Below, piece after piece: positions 9,916 to 19,285 of a stretch of DNA of 64,000 nt. Made by a program: the position numbers and the translations under genes. Below the pieces are notes generated by a model. It saw only the letters and a program-made list of their open reading frames with translations. It was not told the DNA's origin and ran no database searches. This stretch comes from Ostreococcus mediterraneus (taxonomy: Eukaryota; Chlorophyta; Mamiellophyceae; Mamiellales; Bathycoccaceae). Position 1 is the first letter of the stretch; each line of letters opens with the position of its first letter. The DNA is taken from positions 62,001-126,000 of the forward strand of contig WMKK01000006.1 of assembly GCA_012295225.1 (NCBI GenBank), read 5' to 3'.

Positions 9916-12156
9916 CTATTCTACGAATTCCGCGGCGCACGAAATGTGGCCGTGCGCCTCGAAATACTCGACTAAATGTGCTAAAAACGCATCGCCTCGT
10001 GCGGTGTCGGTGTCACAAATTAAACAACAGTGCTTCCTCGCCCGCGTCACGGCGACGTTCATGCGGCGACTGTCGGAAAGAAATCCAACTTCACTGTTCG
10101 GGTTCGACCGTACGGCGCTGATGATGATGGCTTCCTTTTCCCGGCCTTGAAATCCATCCACGGTGGACACCTCCAAGGCTGACATGGATTCATGCTGTGC
10201 GCGTAATTCACGTAGAATTGCAACTTGACCATTATACGGCGTAATCACGCCGATATCTTCGACGCGTACACCGTGATCATTCATTAAACGTTTCACCACA
10301 GCCATCACCACGCGAGCTTCGCCGGGATTTTCCTTACTTTCGCCATCCTCTTCGACGCGCTCCTCCATGTCGCATCCGGCGGTATCAATCAAAAGTAAAA
10401 CTGGCGGGTCATCGTCGCCATCGCCACACAATCTATGCGTCGCCACGGATTCCGCGGCGGTAAGTTTACCTTGATACATCGCGTCAGATGACCATTGCAT
10501 GATATCGGTGTGCATGCGGTATTGCACGGTGAGCATGCGCGCGACGCCGTCTCCGTACAAATCGTGCAAGCGTTGGAACAACGTATCGCTCAACCCTTTC
10601 TCTTGAGCTTCGTCGGAAATCACCGTCGGGGGAAGTTGTAAGTGATCACCGGCTAAGACGGCTTTTTTACCCTTCAACACAGCGCCCCAGCACGATGCTT
10701 CGAGCGCCTGCGCGGCTTCGTCCACGACGACGATGTCAAAGTCTTCAAATTTGAGCGTCCCCGAAAGCGCGCCGCTCAGCGTGGCGCACACCACGCGTGC
10801 GCCAGATACCACGTCTTTCATCGCTGTTTTCTGTCTATTTCGTTCTTCTTTCGCGAGCACGCGTAATTCTTTACGCACGTCGTTACGTTCGTTTTTATCT
10901 TTTCTATCCGTGAGTTTGTCCAATTTTTTACGCAACGCTTTGCTCTCCTTTGCGCAGTCTTTCGCGAGCTTGCTATTGTCGCTGGCCAAAATTTGCGCCT
11001 CAAGCGACGCTTGAAGTACAGTTGGGAGTAAACGCGCGGGGTGTCCCACGCGTACGAGCCGCATGTCGCCGCCGTTGGATAATTTAACCTTTATCAAGCG
11101 CTCAACCAAGTTGTCGATGGCGACGTTTGACGCCGTGCACGCGAGCACGCGTGAGCCACGAGTAACTTCTTGCGCAATGTACTCCACCACCGCCGTGGTT
11201 TTCCCCGTTCCCGGTGGGCCATGAATCAACGCAAAGTCCACGCATTGCAGCGCGTGCTCGATTGCTGCGCGTTGCGAAGCGTCGAGCGACGGATTGAGCC
11301 ATTGTACATCCTTCGCCGCCTTTTTCGCCACTCGCGGACTCGAATCACCAAACGCAATGTCCACCAAATGCGACCCAGGTGCGGGACACTCCCCACCGTG
11401 ACCACACTTCCCAACGCGTTCGACCGCGAATACGAGTCGCTTATGTGTCGCGTCATTGGCGAGTCGCTCGAGCCGCAACGTCCCGCTCAAATCATCCGGC
11501 GCGTCGTCGCACGCCACTTCGATTTGCGTGTCACGAATCCTATACACCACTCCGCTCGCCAGCGCCTCGCCATCACTCGTGGATTTATTCTGCCTCAAGC
11601 ACACCACGTCGTGCGGGCTCAACTTATGCGCGGGTAACGGACGAACATCCCCGCCGCTCGTCCGACTCGCGAGCTCCAACGTCAACACCGTCTGTCCGAG
11701 CAAACCGCCCCGCGCGTCCACGCACGTCAATCCGAGCATCGCGCGCCCTCGTCGCGCGGCAACCTCGGGTGTCATCCCTCGCAAAATCTCCATCGCCTGC
11801 GCTTCCTCCGCGGCGCGTTCGAGCTCGAGTAACTGCATCGTCTTTGCCGTCCACGCGTCTCGCCCGGCGCCGCCGCGCGGCTCACCTTTCCCAACCGCAC
11901 GAAACGCCTGAACGTCGCACGAGATGCCAACCAACGCGAGCGCGCGACATATATCTACGTCACACACCGCGTCGACGCGAATGATGGACGCGTTGGCGAC
12001 GTCATCCCCGACGATGATGTGTCTGTCATCGCCGACGCCTCGCGAGGCGTGGAACGCTCCAGCTTCTTCAGCGAGCGCGTGTACGCGCGCGCGTTGGCGA
12101 GCGGTGAGCGCGGATGGAAATTCTATTCGCATGTGTTGTTTCGATGATGATGTCAT
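9916..12156 (-). CDS. Upf1-like SF1 helicase of the IGHMBP2 type with N-terminal R3H domain
   Basis: A 746-residue helicase. Residues about 9-45 (TARQRARVHALAEEAGAFHA, then a GxGDDRHIIV end) look like an R3H nucleic-acid-binding domain with its RxxxH signature. The Upf1/IGHMBP2 core follows: GPPGTGKTT Walker A near residue 315, VVDEAAQALE (motif II), GDHLQLPPTV (motif III), VQYRMH (motif IV), and STVDGFQGREKEAIIIS with NVAVTRARKHC (motifs V and VI). Relatives unwind RNA or DNA 5' to 3'. In animal IGHMBP2 the R3H domain is C-terminal, so this order is reversed. The start MTSSSKQHMRIEF at 12156 is chosen; the open frame to 12264 would overlap the GST stop. Confidence 0.88.
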   Translation of the reverse strand: MTSSSKQHMRIEFPSALTARQRARVHALAEEAGAFHASRGVGDDRHIIVGDDVANASIIRVDAVCDVDICRALALVGISCDVQAFRAVGKGEPRGGAGRDAWTAKTMQLLELERAAEEAQAMEILRGMTPEVAARRGRAMLGLTCVDARGGLLGQTVLTLELASRTSGGDVRPLPAHKLSPHDVVCLRQNKSTSDGEALASGVVYRIRDTQIEVACDDAPDDLSGTLRLERLANDATHKRLVFAVERVGKCGHGGECPAPGSHLVDIAFGDSSPRVAKKAAKDVQWLNPSLDASQRAAIEHALQCVDFALIHGPPGTGKTTAVVEYIAQEVTRGSRVLACTASNVAIDNLVERLIKVKLSNGGDMRLVRVGHPARLLPTVLQASLEAQILASDNSKLAKDCAKESKALRKKLDKLTDRKDKNERNDVRKELRVLAKEERNRQKTAMKDVVSGARVVCATLSGALSGTLKFEDFDIVVVDEAAQALEASCWGAVLKGKKAVLAGDHLQLPPTVISDEAQEKGLSDTLFQRLHDLYGDGVARMLTVQYRMHTDIMQWSSDAMYQGKLTAAESVATHRLCGDGDDDPPVLLLIDTAGCDMEERVEEDGESKENPGEARVVMAVVKRLMNDHGVRVEDIGVITPYNGQVAILRELRAQHESMSALEVSTVDGFQGREKEAIIISAVRSNPNSEVGFLSDSRRMNVAVTRARKHCCLICDTDTARGDAFLAHLVEYFEAHGHISCAAEFVE

Positions 12157-12227
12157 CGCCACTGCGCGGGCGGCGATGAATGGCGCGTTAAAAAAAAGGT
12201 GATTGATTTTTACAAGAGACGCGGCGG

Positions 12228-12956
12228 TTAAGAGCTCGCGGCGGCGGCGCGTTCGGCGTACCATTCCTTCACTTCCGGAATGGCATGGAACCGTTCATAG
12301 TACGCCTTGATTTCAGGGTACGCATCTAAGCACGCCGCATCGACGTAATCGATCCCACCACTGGAAAATCGACGCAACGCCGGAACCAACGCGCAATCAG
12401 CGAGCGTCGGAGCGTCCCCGGGACACAACCACTGTTGCCCATTCTCGAAACGTTTCGCAAAAAATCCACAGTACTTTGGAAATTCATCGCGTATCCACGT
12501 CTCACGCATGCGCTTCGTGATCTCATTATGCTTTGCAGACCCTTTAAACTCCGATCCATCGTCGCATTCGTGCCCCAACGCCGATGGATTCATGCCAATG
12601 TACAAGCACGAACGCCACGACGTGAGCATGTCATCAACCAACGCGATGGCTTCATCCACCGCAGTTTCCCCACCTTTCGGGTACAAATGCGGCGCTGCGC
12701 CCTCGTCTCGCGCGCAGCGTCCAATGTATCGCAATATCGCATCCGATTGCGCCAATTCTGTGCCATCTGCGAGGTGTAACACGGGCAATTGTCCATACGG
12801 AGTCATGGGCTTGATGCTCGGCCATTGATCGAACGACACGCGATCGTCGGTGAAGGGGATCTTTGCGATGCGCATGGCGAGCCGGGCCTTCTCAGCCGGG
12901 CCTTCGATGTTGAAGTATTGCAATCGCTGCGGCGCGGCGCGCGCTGTGGTGGCCAT
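12228..12956 (-). CDS. Cytosolic glutathione S-transferase, sigma-like
   Basis: A 242-residue protein. The N-terminal thioredoxin-like domain has LQYFNIEGPAEKARLAMRIA with the Tyr (or nearby Ser) expected to activate glutathione, the cis-Pro segment YGQLPVL, and the SDAILRYIGR helix with the glutathione-contacting Ser-Asp pair. The alpha-helical C-domain has APTLADCALVPALRRF, the conserved N-capping Asp motif. The E-QSDAI and QLPVL patterns are those of the sigma/alpha/mu group rather than plant tau or phi. The start MATTARAAP at 12956 is chosen; the frame is open to 13253 but would overlap the CPSF160 stop. Confidence 0.85.
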   Translation of the reverse strand: MATTARAAPQRLQYFNIEGPAEKARLAMRIAKIPFTDDRVSFDQWPSIKPMTPYGQLPVLHLADGTELAQSDAILRYIGRCARDEGAAPHLYPKGGETAVDEAIALVDDMLTSWRSCLYIGMNPSALGHECDDGSEFKGSAKHNEITKRMRETWIRDEFPKYCGFFAKRFENGQQWLCPGDAPTLADCALVPALRRFSSGGIDYVDAACLDAYPEIKAYYERFHAIPEVKEWYAERAAAASS

Positions 12957-13153
12957 CGTGCGAAAAAAGTCGTGCGTGCGTCGGGGTGTGACGATTGGTA
13001 TGTCGAATATTCGTGTTTTAGAAAGGTGTGGAAGGTTTGGGCGTCGCCGGAGCGCGCGTGGAATACTCGATTGACATTGCGGTTGGATAATGGTGGTTGA
13101 TGCGTGTGCGGTTGTGTGAAGTAGTGATACATGTGATGTGACTACACGTCTAT

Positions 13154-16100
13154 CTATAGGAAGGCGTTGTTGGCGCTGAGTTGTTGGATTAAACCGATGG
13201 CCAAGTCGCGGTCGACGCCGACGTCTCGAGCGACGCGCGTTTGCTCGCTCCATGATAAAGCTTCGAATTTGGACAGTAAACCGCCGTCGAGGACTTCCAA
13301 GGGCGTGGGAAGCTGGAGAGGTTTTCCTTCGAAGGTTTTGGGCGTGCGGAACGTTCGGGGATTGAGACCGATTGGGGAGTGTACGACGGTGGTCAACGCG
13401 TGTTGAAGAGCGCGGAGCTTTTCGTACGTTGGTTGCTCGGTGGGCATCAAAATCCCGAGCGCTCCATCGAGCGTACCGAAGAATACGGCGTGCCTGTTAG
13501 CGCCCTTGGGGCGTTCACCAGCAACAGCTTTCTTTTTCGATGCGCCTTCGACGTTGAAGCGCACCATACGACTGATTGGTGAGCCGACGTGATACGCCGA
13601 ACGCGCGAGGAGCTTTTGTCCTTTCCACGAATCTGGATGCTTTGGATCGTAAGTGAATATGCGTGCGTTTCCACTGAAATCTGACCCCAAGAGGCTCAAC
13701 TGTGCGCCATCGATGAGGAACTCTGAGCTCACAACGTCCATGCGCTCGAAATCTTTTGACAATTGAATGAGCGACTTTTCAAAACCAGTATCCTTCCATC
13801 GAAAAAAGTGCAATCCTTTTTCTAAATCGCCGACGAGAATGAAATTCTTCACCACGTTGATGCTCACAGTGTGGATTGGCGTGTCGAAAAACGCCACCGA
13901 GTTGAGTTCGGTTCCATCCCACGTGTGAACGGTGAGCTTGGTGCCGACAGCAACCATCAAGTGGCCGTCGAGCGCCGCGAGAGCGGTGCACGCCATGCGC
14001 GCTTCTCGAACGCAGCACACTTGACCAATCCAGCGGTAGCCATCGGGTGAGTCTTGGTCGCGCTCCCAGACCATGGAAAACAAAATTACGCGCCCACGAC
14101 ACGGAGTATCTTCTCCACCGGGCATCGCAGTGCCGACGGCGAGAAGGGAAACCAACGCTCCAGTGTTTAAATCCTTCAACTGAACGTTTCGCACGCATTG
14201 CACGTGCTCGCCGGGTTCGAGCGCGTGCTGCCAAGCGCCGTCTAATGATCCGGGAACGAGTAAGCGAACAGAGTATTGAAGTTCCATACCATCGTTTGCG
14301 TTCGCGCGTTCGCGACGGGCTTTAGCCAAGGCCAAACCGTGGACATTCTCATCGGAAATATCTCTTTCAACCCAGGGAACGAGAGACGACGTCACCAAGG
14401 CGTAAAGCTTAAAATCTGGCAAATACGTAATTGTGTGCGGCGTGCACTTGAGCGCCAGTTTTCGAACCGGCCACGCGGCTTCGTAATGCATCTTACTCGG
14501 CATTTGACAAATACGCACGCCGCCCACGGCTGTGCCGAGGATGAAACCATTCGGACAGTTGACGTTATGGAACGGCGTAAACGCCACAATTTCGCCTTCT
14601 CCCCGAGTCGGAAGCGCGAGGACGCGAGAACGACGAACGATGAGCCATAACGGATATGGACCAGCGACGAAAACGCCTTGCACGCCCTGGCCGTCGCCAA
14701 CGTTATCGATGCGCGTTAAACGCGCACCTGCGAGTGAATCGCGCATTTGACCAGCCGCGCCTAAACCGGCGACGTTCAATCCCGCGCCTTCCACGTCTAC
14801 GTGTACTCGCGCGAATCGAAGTTCGTTCTCGGTGAGCACGTCATCGCTATCGCCCTCGCGCGTCGTGCCGGCGGGAACTATGAAACCACGGTAGACCAAT
14901 AACGTCCCATCGCCGCGCACTGCAGTCAACAGCGGACGTTCGTGCGAGGATGCAAACGAGTCGACTCTAATATCTACGATTTCTGGCACGCTCGTGTCGG
15001 CGTTCAGTTTGATGCGTGGGCTCAACACGCGCGCACCTTCAGATAAACCGTCAGCGCTCCAAATGCGAGTGCAACTCGGCAAAGAGAACAACTCCAAACT
15101 CCCACCCGTTCGTGTCAACGCAATGATGATTTCGTGCTGCTCGGACGCGCCCTTCTTTTTCTTACCCTCCAACCCGGTTAAAGACCCGTTTGTAGCCGCG
15201 CGGTGAATCCACCCACTGTGTCTTTCGCCACCACCCGGTGCATCGGCGGCGGCTACCGCGTCATTCACGATTGTGAACGACGTCACTGCGGTCGTCGGTA
15301 TCGGACCGGAATCCATCACCGCGAGGGTCATTTTATTTTCATCGCCGACGAGCAAGCGGATGGAACCATCCGAAAGTCGAACTGCAACGTACGGGTCGAA
15401 AATCTGCGCAGAAGCAATTGCCGAACCAGCGGGAGCGTCGATGTCACTCAAGGCTAAATCTTGCACTTTCATGCCGCCTTTCAATACACGAATTGCGTGT
15501 TCGGTGATTTGCACGGAGCAATAATGCCCGAAGATGTTTGCCGCCGCTAAAGTTGCCGAGTCCGTGATGAATTCGAGCGCCGCGCTCACTTCTTGGAGCT
15601 CTTCGCCAGTTTCCAGAATCATCGTCGTCGACTTCATGCTAAGCACCAAATGATGGTGAAATGGTTCGCGCTCTTCCTTAGCGCCCTCCTTGCGGTAATG
15701 AATGGTCCACAATCCTTGCAAGTTTGGCAACGTCCCGGCTTCGACTTCGGTGACGAGCTCGGGCTGTACGCCGCGCGTTAAAATGGCGAGCGCTCCGTTC
15801 TTACCTTGCCCACACGCGGTGATGAGTTCAGTGCGATCTTCGACATCAGTACCGACGGGTGCGGACGCACCTACCGTAATGTCTACCACGGGCGCGACGC
15901 CTAGCAATGAGTCTTTCACTTTGAAATCGTAACCCGCGACTTTCAAGCCCGGGATGATACCCGCCAAGCCTTCGGGTTTCTTTTCTGTTATCGCCGCTGC
16001 TGCCGCATCCTGTGCTACGGTGGACGTCCCGTAAAGTAACGCCTCGAGTTCATCTTCTTCGTCGGCGGCACCAGGCGTTGACGGCGCAGGTGGCGCTTCT

Positions 16101-17530
16101 TCAACTTTTGCGCGCTTGCCCATGATTCTCGTCGCCGATTTAGCGCGCTTCCCCTTTGACTTCTCCGTGACATCTTCATCTTCGTTTTCATCTTCGGGCT
16201 CGGGCAACAACAGCGTCGCGGCTGGTTCTTCTTTTGGGGTGAATTTCACCAACAAAGAGTCACCAATACGGCTACCGAGGAATAACAAATCACGCGCGAG
16301 TAAGCACATCCCTGACGAAAGCACGGCGCCGCCAGCTCGCTGCAACATCATGCGCTTCAAGTGTCGTCCATCGGTGTGCAACGCCAACAAGAGCAACGCA
16401 CCAGTTTTTGTCGTCACGAGCACACGCTCTTCGGAAACCACAGCGGCCTGCGCACCGTCTAGGGTTAATTCTAATCCGCAATCTATGGCGCGAGCCGCGC
16501 ACCTCGGCGGCGGGTTCGCCATCGCATCTGTTCCCATACCTGCCGCACGCGCCTGCGCCTCAGCGTCGTTGCCTTCTTGAGGCCCACCACGACCAAACGT
16601 GTTCAAACTCAGTGCCGTCGAGCTTTCTTGCGATTCGTGCAATAAAAAGTCTGTGGACATGACGAGCGCGCCTCCGAGCGGCGGCAGCAACGCCGTCAAT
16701 TTGTACGCGCTCGAGGGCAATCTCTGCCGACGCCAAATCACCGTACTCTTCTGCTTATCCACGTCAATCGACAAAGCCACGAGCTCGCACGTATCTTTTG
16801 CCAAATTATAACGCCCTGCCCACGTCGGAGTCTTTTCAAACAACAATAACAACGCCGGCTCGCCGTACCCGTGCAAAAAGCACGCGTCTCGAATCATCTT
16901 CACCCCTCGTCCCTCTACATTCAACTCAAAAGATTCTCGCACCGACGCCGCCGGTCCACGCACTTGCGCATCATCATCCCCAACTCCACCGCCGTCGTTC
17001 GCGCTCACCAGACCGAGCCCACCGTTCACGCTCGCCAACACGCGCACGCGCGCCGCGACTCCGTCTCTCCGCAACACAACCGCCGCGCAGCGACCTTCCG
17101 GATCCGCCACCACAAGCGGTGCCTCACGGCTCATGCGCAGTGTCTGATACATCGGATTGCACCCCAAATCCCCCTCGAACGAGTGCAACGACGACGCACG
17201 AACACCACCCGTGAGCGCGTCGTACTCGACGACGCTCAATTTGTGCTCGCGAATCCCAATCAACAACCCGTCTCTTTGATTCCTCGGCGCCCCGAACCGC
17301 CGACGTAGGACGGCGATGGAACCAATCGGCCCTTGAGCATCGAACTCGCACACCACATCCAGCGTCTCAGCGTCCGCGGTGCGATTCACGGCGTAGATTG
17401 TCACGCGATTCGCGCTCACGACGATCACATTCGGGTCCCCGCCGTCGCCCACGGCGCGGGTGAAATACGCCGCGCACGCGTGGTCCACGCCCGTGGGTGG
17501 GTGCACTTCGCGGTGCACGACGTGCGACAT
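13154..17530 (-). CDS. CPSF160: Cleavage and polyadenylation specificity factor, 160 kDa subunit
   Basis: A 1458-residue WD-repeat-type scaffold. In other eukaryotes CPSF160 (CPSF1, Cft1) holds the mRNA 3'-end processing module together with WDR33 and CPSF30 for AAUAAA recognition. The sequence has the MMS1/DDB1-like N-terminal propeller, a long acidic/basic insert around residues 455-520 (many Glu, Lys and Arg), and the CPSF_A C-terminal domain with IGQVCCVREARMACTALAAL, HTVSINVVKNFILVGDLEKG and SEFLIDGAQLSLLGSDFSGN. The length fits the family (about 1440). The start MSHVVHREVHPPTG at 17530 is 60 bp from the divergent transporter start at 17591. Confidence 0.95.
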   Translation of the reverse strand: MSHVVHREVHPPTGVDHACAAYFTRAVGDGGDPNVIVVSANRVTIYAVNRTADAETLDVVCEFDAQGPIGSIAVLRRRFGAPRNQRDGLLIGIREHKLSVVEYDALTGGVRASSLHSFEGDLGCNPMYQTLRMSREAPLVVADPEGRCAAVVLRRDGVAARVRVLASVNGGLGLVSANDGGGVGDDDAQVRGPAASVRESFELNVEGRGVKMIRDACFLHGYGEPALLLLFEKTPTWAGRYNLAKDTCELVALSIDVDKQKSTVIWRRQRLPSSAYKLTALLPPLGGALVMSTDFLLHESQESSTALSLNTFGRGGPQEGNDAEAQARAAGMGTDAMANPPPRCAARAIDCGLELTLDGAQAAVVSEERVLVTTKTGALLLLALHTDGRHLKRMMLQRAGGAVLSSGMCLLARDLLFLGSRIGDSLLVKFTPKEEPAATLLLPEPEDENEDEDVTEKSKGKRAKSATRIMGKRAKVEEAPPAPSTPGAADEEDELEALLYGTSTVAQDAAAAAITEKKPEGLAGIIPGLKVAGYDFKVKDSLLGVAPVVDITVGASAPVGTDVEDRTELITACGQGKNGALAILTRGVQPELVTEVEAGTLPNLQGLWTIHYRKEGAKEEREPFHHHLVLSMKSTTMILETGEELQEVSAALEFITDSATLAAANIFGHYCSVQITEHAIRVLKGGMKVQDLALSDIDAPAGSAIASAQIFDPYVAVRLSDGSIRLLVGDENKMTLAVMDSGPIPTTAVTSFTIVNDAVAAADAPGGGERHSGWIHRAATNGSLTGLEGKKKKGASEQHEIIIALTRTGGSLELFSLPSCTRIWSADGLSEGARVLSPRIKLNADTSVPEIVDIRVDSFASSHERPLLTAVRGDGTLLVYRGFIVPAGTTREGDSDDVLTENELRFARVHVDVEGAGLNVAGLGAAGQMRDSLAGARLTRIDNVGDGQGVQGVFVAGPYPLWLIVRRSRVLALPTRGEGEIVAFTPFHNVNCPNGFILGTAVGGVRICQMPSKMHYEAAWPVRKLALKCTPHTITYLPDFKLYALVTSSLVPWVERDISDENVHGLALAKARRERANANDGMELQYSVRLLVPGSLDGAWQHALEPGEHVQCVRNVQLKDLNTGALVSLLAVGTAMPGGEDTPCRGRVILFSMVWERDQDSPDGYRWIGQVCCVREARMACTALAALDGHLMVAVGTKLTVHTWDGTELNSVAFFDTPIHTVSINVVKNFILVGDLEKGLHFFRWKDTGFEKSLIQLSKDFERMDVVSSEFLIDGAQLSLLGSDFSGNARIFTYDPKHPDSWKGQKLLARSAYHVGSPISRMVRFNVEGASKKKAVAGERPKGANRHAVFFGTLDGALGILMPTEQPTYEKLRALQHALTTVVHSPIGLNPRTFRTPKTFEGKPLQLPTPLEVLDGGLLSKFEALSWSEQTRVARDVGVDRDLAIGLIQQLSANNAFL

Positions 17531-17590
17531 CTCGCGTTCGCGTCGTCACAGGCGTCGGCGTCTGCGGCGTCGTCCACGGTGGTGCGCTCG
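17531..17590. promoter_or_regulatory. 60-bp bidirectional promoter between CPSF160 and the folate transporter
   Basis: The two start codons point away from each other with only 60 bp between, so both 5' UTRs and core promoters must fit here or run into the coding regions. The stretch is GC-rich and has no TATA-like sequence. If either gene starts at a different Met, the gap changes; the CPSF160 start is well placed for the family, while the transporter start is inferred from its transit-peptide composition. Confidence 0.5.
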
Positions 17591-19285
17591 ATGTCTTCCT
17601 CACTGTCCTGCACGCACATGTGCGCGACGCTCGCCACGTCTTCGGCGCGCGCGTGTGTTGGACGTGCGAGGACGCATTCGTGTCGTTCGTCTTCGCGCGT
17701 GGCGTCGTCGCGCGTGGCGTCGCGCGTGGCGTCGGTGACGTTTTGTGTGCGCGCGCGAGGAGGACAACAGCGCGTTCGCGACGCGAGAGTGCGCGCGGTG
17801 GACGACGCCGACGGCGATAAAGGCGCGAGCGCGAGTGCGACGGCGAGCGACGTTGGCGTGGGTGGCATGCGCGCGCGATCGAGGGACGGGTCGATGTCGG
17901 GCGACGTGGACGGCGTTGGGGACGCGCTCGGGCCAGCGTCGGCGTCGGCGTCGGCGTCGGCTTTGACGTCGACGCAACGCGTGATATTCGGCGTGCCCAT
18001 GTCCCCGGAAGTGTATGCCATTGCTTTAGTGTACTTTGTGCAAGGCGTCATCGGGCTGTCGAGATTGGCGAAGGATTTCTATTTGAAAGATGAGCTGCAC
18101 TTGAGTCCGAGCGAAACGGCGTTGATTTTGTCCATTTCGCAGGCGCCGTGGTTGGTGAAGCCATTGTGGGGTTTTTTGAGCGATTCCGTGCCTATCTTTG
18201 GGTACAGACGAAAATCGTACCTCATGATATGTGGGGCGATCGGATGTTTAGGGTGGGCATCGATGGCGACGTGGGTGGACGCGCCGGCGACGGCGGTTGT
18301 GGCGTTTACGCTCGGGTCTTTGAGCATCGCGTTTAGTGATGTTTTGATCGACAGTATCGTCGTCACGAAAGCACGTGGAGAAGAACAAGGGGTTTCTGGA
18401 TCTTTACAGTCGCTGTGCTGGGGATCTGTTGCCATCGGGAGCATCGTCAGCTCGTACTTTAGTGGAAGTTTGATTGAGTCTTACGGGTCGCGGTTTGTCT
18501 TTGGCGCTACCGCGGTGTTCCCGCTCTTGATTGCCGGAGCATCGACGTTAGTGCAAGAAAAGCCCGTGCCGAAAAGCGAAGTGATGTCGCGCGATAGCAT
18601 ATTCACGGACTTCAAAACCATGACTGGTAAGTTATTCCAGGTTGCCAAGCGACGTGACATTTGGGCGCCTGCGTTTTTTGTCTTTTTATGGCAAGCAACG
18701 CCGAGCGCCGGGACGGCTATGTTTTACTTTAACACAAACGAACTTGGGTTTAGTCCAGAATTTTTGGGCCGAGTTGCTTTTCTTCGAGCGTTTGCCGCCC
18801 TCGGTGGGGTGGCGCTGTACAATGGCTACCTCAAGCGCGTGCCGCTGAAAAAGATGTTTTTATGGACGTCGATTCTCGGCACCGCCCTCGGTTCTACGCA
18901 ACTGTTGTTAGTGAGCCGTATGAATTTAGAATTAGGCATTAGTGACAAAGTCTTCGCGCTGACAGATACCGCAGTATTGACAGTTTTAGGGGAGGTGAGC
19001 TTTTTACCAGTACTCGTGTTAGCGGCGAAGATTTGCCCCGAAGGCGTCGAGGCGACGTTTTTCGCCGCGCTCATGTCTCTCTTCAACGCGGGGGGCGTGA
19101 CGAGTGAATTCCTGGGTGCGGGACTGACACAAAGTCTCGGCGTAACTGCCGATAACTTTGATAATCTTTTCCTCTTGGTACTGATTTGCAACGTTACTGG
19201 TTTATTACCGCTCGCCGCGTTGAAACTCATCGACGAAGTCAAGGAGGACGACGTCGTTCACGTCGACGTGGAGAAGGGCGACTGA
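17591..19285 (+). CDS. Plastid folate/biopterin transporter (FBT family, MFS fold)
   Basis: A 564-residue membrane protein. The first 130 residues are rich in Ser, Arg, Ala, Val and Thr (MSSSLSCTHMCATLATSSAR at the start) and look like a chloroplast transit peptide with a low-complexity linker. About twelve hydrophobic segments follow. Family blocks are YFVQGVIGLSRLAKDFYLKD, LSPSETALILSISQAPWLVK-PLWGFLSDSVPIFGYRRKSY and SDVLIDSIVV, which are typical of the BT1/FBT transporters such as Arabidopsis chloroplast FOLT-like At2g32040. The predicted role is folate or pterin movement across the plastid envelope. The frame is open upstream to 17333 but that part lies inside CPSF160 on the other strand. 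Confidence 0.88.
   Translation: MSSSLSCTHMCATLATSSARACVGRARTHSCRSSSRVASSRVASRVASVTFCVRARGGQQRVRDARVRAVDDADGDKGASASATASDVGVGGMRARSRDGSMSGDVDGVGDALGPASASASASALTSTQRVIFGVPMSPEVYAIALVYFVQGVIGLSRLAKDFYLKDELHLSPSETALILSISQAPWLVKPLWGFLSDSVPIFGYRRKSYLMICGAIGCLGWASMATWVDAPATAVVAFTLGSLSIAFSDVLIDSIVVTKARGEEQGVSGSLQSLCWGSVAIGSIVSSYFSGSLIESYGSRFVFGATAVFPLLIAGASTLVQEKPVPKSEVMSRDSIFTDFKTMTGKLFQVAKRRDIWAPAFFVFLWQATPSAGTAMFYFNTNELGFSPEFLGRVAFLRAFAALGGVALYNGYLKRVPLKKMFLWTSILGTALGSTQLLLVSRMNLELGISDKVFALTDTAVLTVLGEVSFLPVLVLAAKICPEGVEATFFAALMSLFNAGGVTSEFLGAGLTQSLGVTADNFDNLFLLVLICNVTGLLPLAALKLIDEVKEDDVVHVDVEKGD

Noticed and set aside
16798-17308. Plus-strand Arg/Pro/His-rich frames opposite CPSF160
   Set aside because: They are antisense to conserved CPSF160 sequence and have no domain; GC-rich codon use opens the complementary frames.
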